From contig NZ_JAEUMO010000016.1 of the NCBI RefSeq assembly GCF_016793285.1, forward strand, positions 1 to 63,377: a stretch of 63,377 nucleotides of DNA, in the 5' to 3' direction. This DNA is from Phenylobacterium sp. Its GTDB lineage: Bacteria; Pseudomonadota; Alphaproteobacteria; Caulobacterales; Caulobacteraceae. Within the stretch, counting starts at the first letter, position 1; every line of letters starts with the position of its first letter. Of this stretch, positions 11,679 to 21,055 are shown piece after piece. Made by a program: the position numbers and the translations under genes. Below the pieces are notes generated by a model. It did not search any database. It was not told the origin of the DNA and saw nothing but the letters and a program-made list of their open reading frames with translations.

Positions 11679-12106
11679 GCCGCCGCCCTGCCGCGCAGGC
11701 GGCCGCCGACCACGTCGGCGAGGCTGACCGAGGCGAGGTAGTCCTCGATCCGGTCGCCCAGGTCGGCCCAGAGGTCGTGGGTGAGGCAGCGCTCGCCCTT
11801 GATCATGCAGCCCTTGCCGGCGTCGCAGCGGGTGGCGCGCAACGGCTCGTCCACGGCGTGGACGATCTCGGCGATGGTGGTGGCCGACGCCTCGCGGGCC
11901 AGCCGATAGCCGCCGCCGGGACCCCGCGCGCTCTTCACGAGGCCCTTGCGGCGCAGGCGGGCGAACAGTTGCTCCAGGTAGGAGAGCGAGATCTCCTGCC
12001 GCGCGGCGATGTCGGCCAGGGCCACGGCCCGGACGGTCTCGCCTTCGCGGCGCGCCAGGTCGGCCATCGCCATCACGGCATACCGGCCTTTCGTGGAGAG
12101 ACGCAT
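11675..12106 (-). CDS. iscR: Rrf2-family Fe-S cluster regulator IscR
   Basis: Winged-helix transcription factor of 143 residues that senses Fe-S cluster status and controls this operon. The start MRLSTKGRYAVMAM is canonical; a GTG at 12163 would add 19 unlikely residues. The DNA-binding part contains ISLSYLEQLFARLRRKGLVKSARGPGGGY. Cluster ligands are present: C94, C100, C107 and H110 (TRCDAGKGC, GERCLTH). The spacing between the second and third Cys is one residue longer than in E. coli IscR. It is the first gene of the operon. A promoter with an IscR-type box lies about 110-140 bases upstream, so autoregulation is expected. Confidence 0.93.
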   Translation of the reverse strand: MRLSTKGRYAVMAMADLARREGETVRAVALADIAARQEISLSYLEQLFARLRRKGLVKSARGPGGGYRLAREASATTIAEIVHAVDEPLRATRCDAGKGCMIKGERCLTHDLWADLGDRIEDYLASVSLADVVGGRLRGRAAA

Positions 12107-12213
12107 GGCAGTCCTTTTGTCCCTGGCGGGCCAATGCAGTTTTCGCGCGCATCCGGAGCGCACTATGTTATGAGCGCCCGCCCGTGCGGGGACCGGTCGC
12201 CCCGGATGGCAGC

Positions 12214-12242
12214 GACTTAGGAAGACCGAGTAGGCTAGTCAA
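12214..12242 (-). promoter_or_regulatory. Predicted promoter of the iscR-suf operon
   Basis: Read on the minus strand, TTGACTA (12242-12236) and CCTAAGTC (12221-12214) are separated by 14 bases. This fits the Caulobacter housekeeping promoter form (TTGACnn, 10-14 bases, GCTAnAWC) with one clear mismatch in the -10. The transcript would have a leader of about 100 bases before the iscR ATG at 12106. Confidence 0.55.
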
Positions 12243-12246
12243 GTAT
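12222..12246 (-). promoter_or_regulatory. IscR-type operator overlapping the suf promoter
   Basis: The minus-strand sequence begins ATACTTGACTA, matching all 11 positions of the left half of the type 1 IscR consensus (ATASYYGACTR). The right half, TACTCGGTCTT, matches 7 of 11 positions of YAGTCRRSTAT. The site covers the -35 element and spacer, where binding would block RNA polymerase. It is also about 25 bases from the start of the divergent hydrolase gene. Confidence 0.55.
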
Positions 12247-12268
12247 TCTGCGGGAGAAGAGGGTTCGC

Positions 12269-12919
12269 ATGCCTGAAGTGGTGCTGACGGGTGCAGCCGG
12301 CCGGATCGAGGGCCGCTATTCCCAGGGCAAGAGCGAGACCGCGCCGGTCGCCCTGATCCTGCATCCCCACCCCAAGGCCGGCGGGCAGATGAACAACCCC
12401 GTCGCGGTGCAGCTCTTCCACCTCTTCATGAAGCGCGGCTTTTCGGTGCTGCGGTTCAATTTCCGCGGCGTCGGCCGTTCGCAGGGCGAGTTCGACGGCG
12501 GGATCGGCGAACTGGCCGACGCGGCGACGGCGCTGGACTGGCTCCAGAGCACCAACCCGGCCGCCTCGCAGTGCTGGGTCGCCGGCTACTCGTTCGGCGC
12601 CTGGGTGGGCATGCAGCTCCTGATGCGGCGTCCGGAGACCGACGGCTTCATCTCGGTCTCGCCCCCGACCAACGCCTACGATTTCAGCTTCCTGGCCCCC
12701 TGCCCGGCCTCGGGCCTGATCCTGCACGGCCAGAACGACAGCGTGGTGCCGCCCATCGACGTGGAACGCGTCGTGTCCAAGCTGCGCACCCAGAAGGGCA
12801 TCGTGATCGACTACGACGTGGTCGACGGCGCCAGCCACTTCTGGATGGAGAACCTGCCCGACGTGGAAAGCCGCGTCGGCGCCTATCTCGACAAGCGCCT
12901 GGAAGCCAGCCCGGCGTGA
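12269..12919 (+). CDS. Alpha/beta hydrolase (COG2945-type)
   Basis: Small cytosolic hydrolase of 216 residues. The nucleophile elbow is GYSFGAW (Ser in G-Y-S-F-G), the acid is probably the Asp in HGQNDSVVPP, and the His is in DGASHFWM, giving a complete catalytic triad. The N-terminal HPHPKAGGQMNNPV and FNFRGVGRSQGEFDGG motifs are typical of the COG2945 group, whose substrates are unknown. The Shine-Dalgarno AGAAGAGG precedes the ATG. It is divergent from iscR with a short shared region containing the IscR box, so it may be co-regulated. The next gene overlaps its stop (GTGA). Confidence 0.88.
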   Translation: MPEVVLTGAAGRIEGRYSQGKSETAPVALILHPHPKAGGQMNNPVAVQLFHLFMKRGFSVLRFNFRGVGRSQGEFDGGIGELADAATALDWLQSTNPAASQCWVAGYSFGAWVGMQLLMRRPETDGFISVSPPTNAYDFSFLAPCPASGLILHGQNDSVVPPIDVERVVSKLRTQKGIVIDYDVVDGASHFWMENLPDVESRVGAYLDKRLEASPA

Positions 12920-13284
12920 CGGCGCCCGCCGACGCCATCCGCGCGCGGCGCAAGCTCACCAACAGGCTGATCGCCGCCCACGCGGCGGCGCGGCTGCGGC
13001 CGTTCTTCACGGCGGACGTGAAGCTGATCGTGGGGGACGGCGGCCTGATCCTCGGCGCCGACGACGTCATGGCCGCCTTCGCCGCGCAGTTCGCCGAGCC
13101 GGGCTTCACCGCCTATGTGCGCGAGACCGCCACGGTGGAGGTCGACGCCGGCGGTGAGCGCGCCGCCGAGCAGGGCCGCTGGAGTATCACGGGGCGCGAG
13201 CTGGGCGGGAGCTACCTGGCCGTCTGGAAGAAGGTCACCGGCCAGTGGGTGATCGAGAGCGAACTCTACGTGACGCTGACCTAG
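12916..13284 (+). CDS. NTF2-like (DUF4440/SnoaL-type) protein
   Basis: Protein of 122 residues starting with GTG at 12916, overlapping the hydrolase stop by four bases. The sequence has the shape of the cone-shaped NTF2 fold: an N-terminal helix (IRARRKLTNRLIAAHAAARL), then alternating strands ending in RWSITGRELGGSYLAVWKKVTGQWVIESELYVTL, which is characteristic of DUF4440 and SnoaL-like proteins. No catalytic residues can be assigned. Translational coupling suggests a function linked to the hydrolase. The stop shares CTAG with the convergent small gene. Confidence 0.78.
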   Translation: MTAPADAIRARRKLTNRLIAAHAAARLRPFFTADVKLIVGDGGLILGADDVMAAFAAQFAEPGFTAYVRETATVEVDAGGERAAEQGRWSITGRELGGSYLAVWKKVTGQWVIESELYVTLT

Positions 13285-13481
13285 AATCGCCGGGCATGGA
13301 CGCGGTTGAGCGCCGCGGCGACGGAGGCGGCGAAGGCGGCTGACCGACGCGCGGCGCTGCGGTCCGGGGCAAGACCGCCGAGGCTGCCGCCTTGAGGCGT
13401 GGTCAGCCGCCAGGACCAGACCTCGCCGGCGTCCGCGAGGGAGAGGCGGTAGCCGGATGTGGGAGAGAGAGGCTCGTCCAT
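13281..13481 (-). CDS. Small hypothetical protein
   Basis: Reading frame of 66 residues that I cannot assign to a family. The N-terminal half (GYRLSLADAGEVWSWRLTTPQGGSLGG) looks like a small beta hairpin unit with two Trp. The C-terminal half (SAARRSAAFAASVAAALNRVHARRF) is an Ala/Arg helix. A GGGAG ribosome binding site lies upstream of the ATG, and the frame ends exactly against the convergent NTF2-like gene, which supports a real gene. There is no signal peptide or membrane segment. Confidence 0.55.
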   Translation of the reverse strand: MDEPLSPTSGYRLSLADAGEVWSWRLTTPQGGSLGGLAPDRSAARRSAAFAASVAAALNRVHARRF

Positions 13482-13540
13482 GCTCCCAGCGTGAAGCGCG
13501 GGCGTGCAGGGGGTTCGTGGGCGCGCGTGGAGATTCCATG

Positions 13541-13692
13541 CAATTCCTCCCGCTTGCGGGAAGGGGGACCGTCCGCCGAGCGTAGCGAAGAGCGGTTGGT
13601 GGAAAGCGGCCGGCTGGGCGGTCCGTTCGGCTCGGATCGAACGCCGAGCTTGAGGCTTTCCCTCTCCACCGCTCTCCCGTCTGCGACGGGAA
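13541..13692. repeat. Composite intergenic inverted repeat
   Basis: The 219 bases between the small gene and the kinase hold no gene but several nested inverted repeats: CCCGCTTGCGGG near 13550, GGTGGAAAGC near 13599 facing GCTTTCC...CCACC near 13655, and CCCGT...ACGGG at 13676-13690. It resembles the REP-like palindromic elements common between genes in alphaproteobacteria. It may also end transcription of the kinase operon. Confidence 0.5.
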
Positions 13693-13700
13693 AGGCAGGG

Positions 13701-15281
13701 CTACTCCGCTCTCGGCAGGGTCACCCGGAAGGTCGCGCCGGGGCCGGGGGCGAGGTCGATGCGGCCCTGGCTGGCGGCCAGCAGGGAGCGGGCGATGGGA
13801 AGGCCGAGCCCGGTGCCGCCCTGGGCCCTGCGGCTGGTGAAGAACGGCTCGAACAGGCGCTCGCGATCGGCCTGCGGGACGCCGGGGCCGTCGTCGGAGA
13901 CGGTGACGACCACCTCGCTGCCGTCGAGCGCGGCACGCACCCTCGCCTGCCTCGCGCCGACCTGGCGGGCGTTCTGGAGCAGGATCGTCAGCACGCTCTC
14001 CAGGGTCGTGGCCGGCGCGGCGACGGCCGGCAGGTCGGGGGGCACGTCGACGGCGACCGCGAAGGCGTCGCCGATCTGAGCGTCGACCGTGCGCCGGACG
14101 GCCTCGGCGAGGTCGGCGGCGACACCGGCTTCCGGCAGGGCCATGTCGGCGCGGGCGAGGTCGAGCAGGCGCGTGACGAGCTGCGAGAGGCGGTCGGAAT
14201 CGCCCGCGATGTTGTCCAGGAACCGGCGGCGCTCGGCCGGCGACATGGTCTCGAAGTGGTCCTGCAGCAGCTCGACGGCGCCGCCGATGCCGGCGAGCGG
14301 GGTCTTGAACTCGTGGCTGACGGCGGCGGCGAAGTCGCGCAGATAGCCGCTGCGGCGCTCGATCCGCTCGGCCATGGCGCGGAAATCGGCGTAGAGGTCG
14401 CGGATTTCGCGGGCGGCGGTGCGCGGCGTGGGCGGGATCTCGCCGCCGCCGGCGGCCACTTGGCGCGAGGCCGCGCTGAGTTTCTCGATCGGCCCTGCGA
14501 CGCCGCGGGAGATCAGGCCCGACAGCACCACCAGGATGCCGAAGATCAGCACGGCGCCGAAGATGATCTTGCCGCGGTCCTCGTAGAGCCCGCGAAACAG
14601 CGCCCGCGGGGAGCGCGAGAGCAGCAGCACGCCCTTCACCTTGCCGCCGACCACGATGGGCCGGGCGTGGTGCAGGCGGATGCCGGAAGCCTTGGAGAGC
14701 CACTCGAACGAGGACTGCCGGTCGTTCAGGTCGCCGTTGACGCGCATCACCGTGTAGGGCCGCCCGGACAGCGCCCAGCGCACTTCCGGCAGCCCCGAGA
14801 AGTCGCGGCCGTACCCCTGCCCCGCCACGCCGTAGCCGTGGCGGTCCAGGACGTAGACCGAGGCCAGGGTCGTCTGGAGGGTGCGCTCGACCACCGGATT
14901 GATCTGCCGGGCCACGTAGACCGCGTCGGGATCCAGCGCGTTGCGGGTCTTCCGCATCCAGGGGCGCTCGGGGAGCACCTGGCCCAGCGTGAGGTCGATG
15001 GTCGTGAACTCGGGCCGGTAGTAGCCCTCGGGCGGCTTGGCGGGCTTGGGCCGGGGCGTCGGTGCGCCGGGCCATTCCGTCGCCGCCACGGCCGCCAGCG
15101 CCGCGCCCTGCGCCACCAACTCGGCCTCGGTCTGGCGCACCAGGGTGTTCTCGTAGACCCTCAGGTAGAGTGCGGCGAAGCCCGGCATGGCGGCGGCGAA
15201 CAGCAGCACCGCGAACAGGATCCAGCGGAGCCGCAGCGGCGGCCACCAGCGGCCGACCCAGTCCTTGAAGGCCTCGATCAC
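13701..15281 (-). CDS. Sensor histidine kinase
   Basis: Membrane histidine kinase of 526 residues. TM1 is at about residues 21-41 and TM2 at about 239-259, enclosing a periplasmic sensor region of about 195 residues. A HAMP-like linker follows, then the phospho-acceptor H323 in VSHEFKTPLAGI, the N-box LLQNARQV, G1 DDGPGVP, F-box FEPFFT and G2 GTGLGLPI. The GTG at 15281 overlaps the regulator stop (GTGA), so I prefer it to the GTG at 15305. It is the third gene of the DUF4173-regulator-kinase operon. The overall form is CreC-like, but the signal is not evident from sequence. Confidence 0.9.
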   Translation of the reverse strand: MIEAFKDWVGRWWPPLRLRWILFAVLLFAAAMPGFAALYLRVYENTLVRQTEAELVAQGAALAAVAATEWPGAPTPRPKPAKPPEGYYRPEFTTIDLTLGQVLPERPWMRKTRNALDPDAVYVARQINPVVERTLQTTLASVYVLDRHGYGVAGQGYGRDFSGLPEVRWALSGRPYTVMRVNGDLNDRQSSFEWLSKASGIRLHHARPIVVGGKVKGVLLLSRSPRALFRGLYEDRGKIIFGAVLIFGILVVLSGLISRGVAGPIEKLSAASRQVAAGGGEIPPTPRTAAREIRDLYADFRAMAERIERRSGYLRDFAAAVSHEFKTPLAGIGGAVELLQDHFETMSPAERRRFLDNIAGDSDRLSQLVTRLLDLARADMALPEAGVAADLAEAVRRTVDAQIGDAFAVAVDVPPDLPAVAAPATTLESVLTILLQNARQVGARQARVRAALDGSEVVVTVSDDGPGVPQADRERLFEPFFTSRRAQGGTGLGLPIARSLLAASQGRIDLAPGPGATFRVTLPRAE

Positions 15282-15994
15282 GCGCCGGGCGCGCCGCCCT
15301 GGCACGGCCCGAGACGGTAGCCGACGCCGGCGCGGGTCTCGACGACGTCGTGGGCGCCCAGCGCCGCGAACTTGCCGCGCAGGTTGCGCACATGGCTGTC
15401 GACGGTGCGGTCGGTGATGGCGAAGCCCGGGCCATGCAGGCGGTCGATGATGGCGTCGCGGGTGAAGACGCGGGTGGGGCCGCCCAGCAGGATCTTCAGA
15501 ATGCCGAACTCGGTGACGGTGAGCGGGACCTCCGCGTCGTCCCAGCGCGCCACCCAGCTTTCGGGATCGAGCGTCAGGCGGCCGTGGCTCATCGGCGCGT
15601 CGGCCTTGGCGGCGGGCGCGGCGGCGCGGGCGCGGCGCAGGATGGCCTGAACGCGAGCCACCACCTCGCGTGGGCTGAAGGGCTTCACGACGTAGTCGTC
15701 GCCGCCCAGCTCGATGCCGAGCACCCGGTCGATCTCGTCGTCGCGGGACGACAGGAAGAGGATCGGCAGGTCGCCCTGGGCGCGCAGGCGGCGGCAGACT
15801 TCCAGCCCGTCCAGCTTGGGCATGTTGATGTCGAGCACCACGAGGTCCGGCGCGGCCTTGGCCACCTGGAGGAGCGCGGCCTCGCCGTCCTCGGCCTCGC
15901 GGGCGCTGAGGCCCGCCTTCTCGAGGGCGAAGACCAGGAGCTGGCGGATGTGCGGATCGTCGTCGACGACGAGGACCTGGGGCATGAAAGTCAT
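15278..15994 (-). CDS. OmpR-family response regulator
   Basis: DNA-binding response regulator of 238 residues paired with the overlapping kinase gene. The receiver domain has the acidic pair DDD near residue 11, the phospho-acceptor D55 (LVVLDINMPK) and K104 (YVVKPFSP). A winged-helix output domain follows, with VPLTVTEFGILKILL and the recognition region TDRTVDSHVRNLRGKF. The ATG at 15994 overlaps the stop of the DUF4173 gene (ATGA). An upstream extension of the frame is the antisense side of that gene's tail and is not real coding. Target genes cannot be predicted. Confidence 0.92.
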   Translation of the reverse strand: MTFMPQVLVVDDDPHIRQLLVFALEKAGLSAREAEDGEAALLQVAKAAPDLVVLDINMPKLDGLEVCRRLRAQGDLPILFLSSRDDEIDRVLGIELGGDDYVVKPFSPREVVARVQAILRRARAAAPAAKADAPMSHGRLTLDPESWVARWDDAEVPLTVTEFGILKILLGGPTRVFTRDAIIDRLHGPGFAITDRTVDSHVRNLRGKFAALGAHDVVETRAGVGYRLGPCQGGAPGA

Positions 15995-17511
15995 GTTCTC
16001 GGGTTCGCGGCTGGGGTCAATGGAGGGGGTGGCGGGTTGCCCTGGCAATCGCGGCCGCGAGACGTGTTCGCCTGAGGCGTCTCGTAGATGTAGAAGCGCG
16101 CCAGCAAGAGCCTTCGCGCGTCGCGCCAGCGCCAGCCGCGCCATGTCGCCTGTTGGCCGGCCATGTCGGCCTGAATGATCCGCCGTGTGTACTGGATGCG
16201 GTCATGCAGCGCCGGCGAGATGTCGCGGTTCTCGATCTTGGCGAGCGGCAGAAGGGCGGCGCCCTTCAGGCTGCGCATGTAGCAGAGGTCGAGCGCCACG
16301 CCGTTCCCGCCCATCTCTCGCGCGTGCCGCACATTCCATGACGCCGCGACCGACCCCAGATCGACCACGCTACAGCCGACGAGCACGGCGCCGACCGCCG
16401 CAAGGTTGGCGTTGATGAGCCAGCCCGAGCTCTTTGCGCGCAGCAGGCGCCAGAGGATCAGCAGGAGGCCCGTGGCCACCAGGCCCATCCACAGCAGCGC
16501 CGCGATGCGCATGCGGGTCAGCGAGTAGGCGTCGATGTAGTCGACGGTGCGGAGCGCGGTGGACGCCACGAGGAAGACGTTCTGCGCGACCCAGGCAATC
16601 ACCAGCGCGCGGACCAGAGGGCGGCTCGCGGTCTCAGACCCCGGCCGCAGGAAGGCCAGCACGAAGAGGCCGGCCAGCAGGGCCGTCGCGATCAGCGGAT
16701 AGGCGCCCTGGTGCGCGTAGTCGGCGAAGCTGACGCCGTCCGGCAGGCCCGCGCCGCTCCAGAGGTAGACGATGTCGAGGCCGTTCTGGACGGCGAAGAC
16801 GAGGTTGAAGACCGCCAGCGCCGCGGTGATCGAGGCGGCGGCGGCGCCCGGCAGCGTGAGGTCGCGGTCGAGGCCGGGGGTTCGCAGGGTGCGGCGCAGG
16901 CCGCGGGGCCGCAGCAGCGCCCAGACCGGCAGGCCGACCACGAGCCAGAAGATCAGCCGGCCGGGCTCGAAGGCCGGCAGGCTGAAGCCGCGGAAGACGC
17001 CGGCGAGCACCGGGTTGGCGATCACGAAGAGCTGCAGGAACACCAAGCCGCCGACCACCGGCAGGACCGCGGCCAGCAGCAGCGCGGTGACCTTCATCGG
17101 GCCCGAGCGGGCGCGGACCTTCAGCGCACGGCGCACGTCGACCAGCGGCCCCACCAGCGCCTTCAGCCCGCCCACGACCAGCCGCTGGAGCCAACGCCAG
17201 CCGTCGTCGCCCTGCGCGGCCCGCGGCGCGAGCGCGGCGACGGCCATGGCCAGCGCCCACAGCAGGAAGCCGATGAAGCTGGGCCGCTCAAAAGGCAGGA
17301 TAGCCAGAGCCAGCGCGGCGGCGAGGGCCAGCACGGCGAGGCGGCTGCGCCGGATCGCCGGGGCGGCGAAGGCCAGGGCCAGGGTGACGACGGTCAGCAG
17401 GACCCCGAGGTTCAGGCCCAGGCCGTTCTTGTCGAACAGCAGGAGGTCGCCGATGGCCACGGCGGCGACCAGCAGCCCCGCCTTGATCCAGAAGCTCCCG
17501 CGCCGGCCCAT
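15991..17511 (-). CDS. DUF4173/DUF4153 multi-pass membrane protein
   Basis: Integral membrane protein of 506 residues with about ten hydrophobic segments, beginning with AGLLVAAVAIGDLLLF and then LGVLLTVVTLALAFAA. The segment TRMRIAALLWMGLVATGLLLI with an upstream DYIDAYSLT matches the DUF4173 family (PF13777). The C-terminal 130 residues are soluble (NVRHAREMGGNGVALDLCYMRSL onward) and end in a Pro-rich tail. The family has no known biochemical function. It is the first gene of an operon with a response regulator and a kinase (ATGA and GTGA overlaps), which suggests a role linked to that signalling pair. Confidence 0.85.
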   Translation of the reverse strand: MGRRGSFWIKAGLLVAAVAIGDLLLFDKNGLGLNLGVLLTVVTLALAFAAPAIRRSRLAVLALAAALALAILPFERPSFIGFLLWALAMAVAALAPRAAQGDDGWRWLQRLVVGGLKALVGPLVDVRRALKVRARSGPMKVTALLLAAVLPVVGGLVFLQLFVIANPVLAGVFRGFSLPAFEPGRLIFWLVVGLPVWALLRPRGLRRTLRTPGLDRDLTLPGAAAASITAALAVFNLVFAVQNGLDIVYLWSGAGLPDGVSFADYAHQGAYPLIATALLAGLFVLAFLRPGSETASRPLVRALVIAWVAQNVFLVASTALRTVDYIDAYSLTRMRIAALLWMGLVATGLLLILWRLLRAKSSGWLINANLAAVGAVLVGCSVVDLGSVAASWNVRHAREMGGNGVALDLCYMRSLKGAALLPLAKIENRDISPALHDRIQYTRRIIQADMAGQQATWRGWRWRDARRLLLARFYIYETPQANTSRGRDCQGNPPPPPLTPAANPRT

Positions 17512-17555
17512 CGGATGCCGTCCCCTACTCTGACGGGGAGCATCCTGCGCCGAGA

Positions 17556-17589
17556 CCTGAGGACGAGCGCTTGGGCGGACGTCCTCAGG
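17556..17589. terminator. Hairpin between the monooxygenase and DUF4173 genes
   Basis: A perfect 10-bp stem (CCTGAGGACG at 17556-17565 with CGTCCTCAGG at 17580-17589) and a 14-base loop, located 34 bases past the monooxygenase stop. There is no T-tract, so it may be a rho-assisted terminator or an RNA-stabilising structure rather than an intrinsic terminator. Confidence 0.45.
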
Positions 17590-17622
17590 CGGCGCGGTTC
17601 ATGTGCAGATTCCGTGCAGGGC

Positions 17623-19440
<1,818 letters not shown>

Positions 19441-19501
19441 TGCGTCCTCCCGTGTAGGTGATCGTCGTTCAGCGTGCCGAACGATCGTTTGACGGGCAAG
19501 T

Positions 19502-19516
19502 GTGACGTCAGGTCAC
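19502..19516. promoter_or_regulatory. Candidate operator upstream of the Baeyer-Villiger monooxygenase
   Basis: GTGAC and GTCAC are separated by five bases, a perfect inverted repeat 62 bases upstream of the ATG. A second palindrome, AACGATCGTT (19480-19489), lies between it and the gene. The layout is typical of TetR- or GntR-type operators. No regulator gene is adjacent. Confidence 0.4.
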
Positions 19517-19582
19517 TGAACCCCGCGCTCACCCCTCCGCGAACGTCGGGGTCGCGCTTGTCCGGGGATGACGTTCAGGAGG

Positions 19583-20707
19583 TCAGGGCCGCACGACCCT
19601 GCCGCCGGTCATGGGCGCGGGAACGCCCGTGGTCTTCGGGAACGAGATCGGCAGGCCGCGATGGGCGCGGACGGCGAGGAAGGCGATGGCCTCGGCCTCG
19701 ATGGCGTCGCCGCGCCAGCCGTGGTCCTCGGCGACGCGGACGGGCGCCGGCAGGCGCTCGGCGAGCGCCTTCATGATCTCGGGATTGCGCCGTCCGCCGC
19801 CGGTGACGATCACCTCGCGCGGATCGGTGCGCAGGCTCTCGAAGCCGCGCTTCACGGCCTCGGCGGTAAAGGCGACGAGGGTCGCGGCGGCGTCCTCCAG
19901 TTGGAGCGCCTCCAGCGGCTCCAGCGAGAAGTCGTGGCGGTCCAGCGACTTGGGCGCGCGGGCGGTGAAGTACGGATGCGCCAGCAGCGCGCGCACCACG
20001 CCCTCGTCGGCGCGGCCGACGCTGGCGTACTTGCCGCCGGCGTCGTAGCGGCCCGCGCCGCGGGCCTGGACCAGGAGGTCCAGCATGCCGTTGCCCGGCC
20101 CGGTGTCGAAGCCGACGATGTCGTCGCCGCCGGTCCAGAGGGTGAGGTTCGCCACGCCGCCGATGTTCAGCACCGCCAGCGGCGGCGCCAGCCCCGACGC
20201 CTTGGCCCGCGCCAGGTGGTAGGCCGGCGCCAGCGGCGCGCCCTCCCCGCCCGCCGCCACGTCGGCCGAGCGGAAGTCGTAGACGACGGGCCGCCCGCAG
20301 AGCCTGGCCAGCAGCGCCGCGTCGCCCAACTGGACCGTTCGGCCCGGAACCCCGGGCTTCGGCCGCTCGTGCAGCACCGTCTGGCCGTGCATGCCCACGA
20401 GGTCGAGGTCGGGGAACGACAGGCCGTTCTCCTGCAGGAAGGCCTCGGCCGCGGCATGGTGCTCCTCGGCGATCATCTCGGCGGCATGACGGAAGATCGG
20501 CGGCTCGGGTTCGCCCCGCGGCCACTTCAGGGCCTGCTGGGTCGCTTCCAGCACGACGTCGCGCGTGGCGTCGGAGAGCCTGCGCTCGCCGGCCGGCCCG
20601 AACGTCAGGATCTTCTCTCCATCGGTGTCGAGGACCGCCATGTCCACGGCGTCCAGCGACGTGCCCGTCATGAATCCCAGCACCAGCATGGGGACCTTGA
20701 CTGCCAT
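19583..20707 (-). CDS. anmK: Anhydro-N-acetylmuramic acid kinase AnmK
   Basis: Cell-wall recycling kinase of 374 residues that opens and phosphorylates 1,6-anhydro-MurNAc to MurNAc-6-phosphate. The N-terminal GFMTGTSLDAVDMA is the family's ATP-binding signature. Further markers are MHGQTVLHERP, LNIGGVANLT, GFDTGPGNGMLD and VTGGGRRNPEI. The ATG at 20707 is chosen; an ATG at 20776 would extend the protein across a 36-bp palindrome with no family similarity. It is divergent from tyrS, a common alphaproteobacterial arrangement. The unusual 5' region with two palindromes is annotated separately. Confidence 0.95.
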   Translation of the reverse strand: MAVKVPMLVLGFMTGTSLDAVDMAVLDTDGEKILTFGPAGERRLSDATRDVVLEATQQALKWPRGEPEPPIFRHAAEMIAEEHHAAAEAFLQENGLSFPDLDLVGMHGQTVLHERPKPGVPGRTVQLGDAALLARLCGRPVVYDFRSADVAAGGEGAPLAPAYHLARAKASGLAPPLAVLNIGGVANLTLWTGGDDIVGFDTGPGNGMLDLLVQARGAGRYDAGGKYASVGRADEGVVRALLAHPYFTARAPKSLDRHDFSLEPLEALQLEDAAATLVAFTAEAVKRGFESLRTDPREVIVTGGGRRNPEIMKALAERLPAPVRVAEDHGWRGDAIEAEAIAFLAVRAHRGLPISFPKTTGVPAPMTGGRVVRP

Positions 20708-20726
20708 GAGCCGGCCCAGGTAGCCA

Positions 20727-20762
20727 GAGCATTCGCCGGTTCGATCGAACCGGCGAATGCTC
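20727..20762. repeat. Perfect 36-bp palindrome upstream of anmK
   Basis: Eighteen bases (GAGCATTCGCCGGTTCGA) are followed directly by their exact reverse complement, with no loop. It lies 20 bases upstream of the anmK ATG in the anmK-tyrS divergent region, so it could be an operator, a cruciform or a leader hairpin for anmK. Confidence 0.85.
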
Positions 20763-20781
20763 AGTCTTTTCTTCAAGGAGA

Positions 20782-20828
20782 GACCATTCGTCGTCCGGGG
20801 TCGGACTTAGGTAAAGCGACGAATGGTC
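20782..20828. repeat. Second palindrome in the anmK-tyrS region
   Basis: GACCATTCGTCG (20782-20793) pairs perfectly with its reverse complement at 20817-20828. A smaller inner repeat, TCCG...CGGA, lies inside the 23-base loop. The arm shares CATTCGYCG with the 36-bp palindrome 20 bases away. The rest of the 348-base anmK-tyrS gap (20829-21055) holds no gene that I can support. Confidence 0.75.
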
Positions 20829-21055
20829 GGGCCGCCATGATCGGACCTGCGCCCCTGACCGGCCGCTATTACCGCCTGCGATCCTAGCAGGCGACCGATC
20901 CCACGCGCCTGCCACCCTGGCCGGCGCCTGATCCGAAAACCCGGAGACCGCCGGCCCCAACCTCACCTGGAGCCTGCCCCGTGTCCTCTATCTCCCTCGA
21001 AATCCTCGGTCGCCCTGTGCTAGACGGCGCCGCGCCCGATCACGAGATTCCCCGA

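Noticed and set aside
12883-15435. 850-codon minus-strand open frame covering the kinase gene
   Set aside because: It runs out of frame through the histidine kinase gene, whose frame has all kinase motifs. The translation is Arg/Ala/Pro-rich with no domain, as expected from GC-rich shadow frames.
15995-16144. N-terminal extension of the response regulator (50 residues)
   Set aside because: It lies within the DUF4173 coding region in another frame; the ATG at 15994 with an ATGA overlap gives the canonical receiver start.
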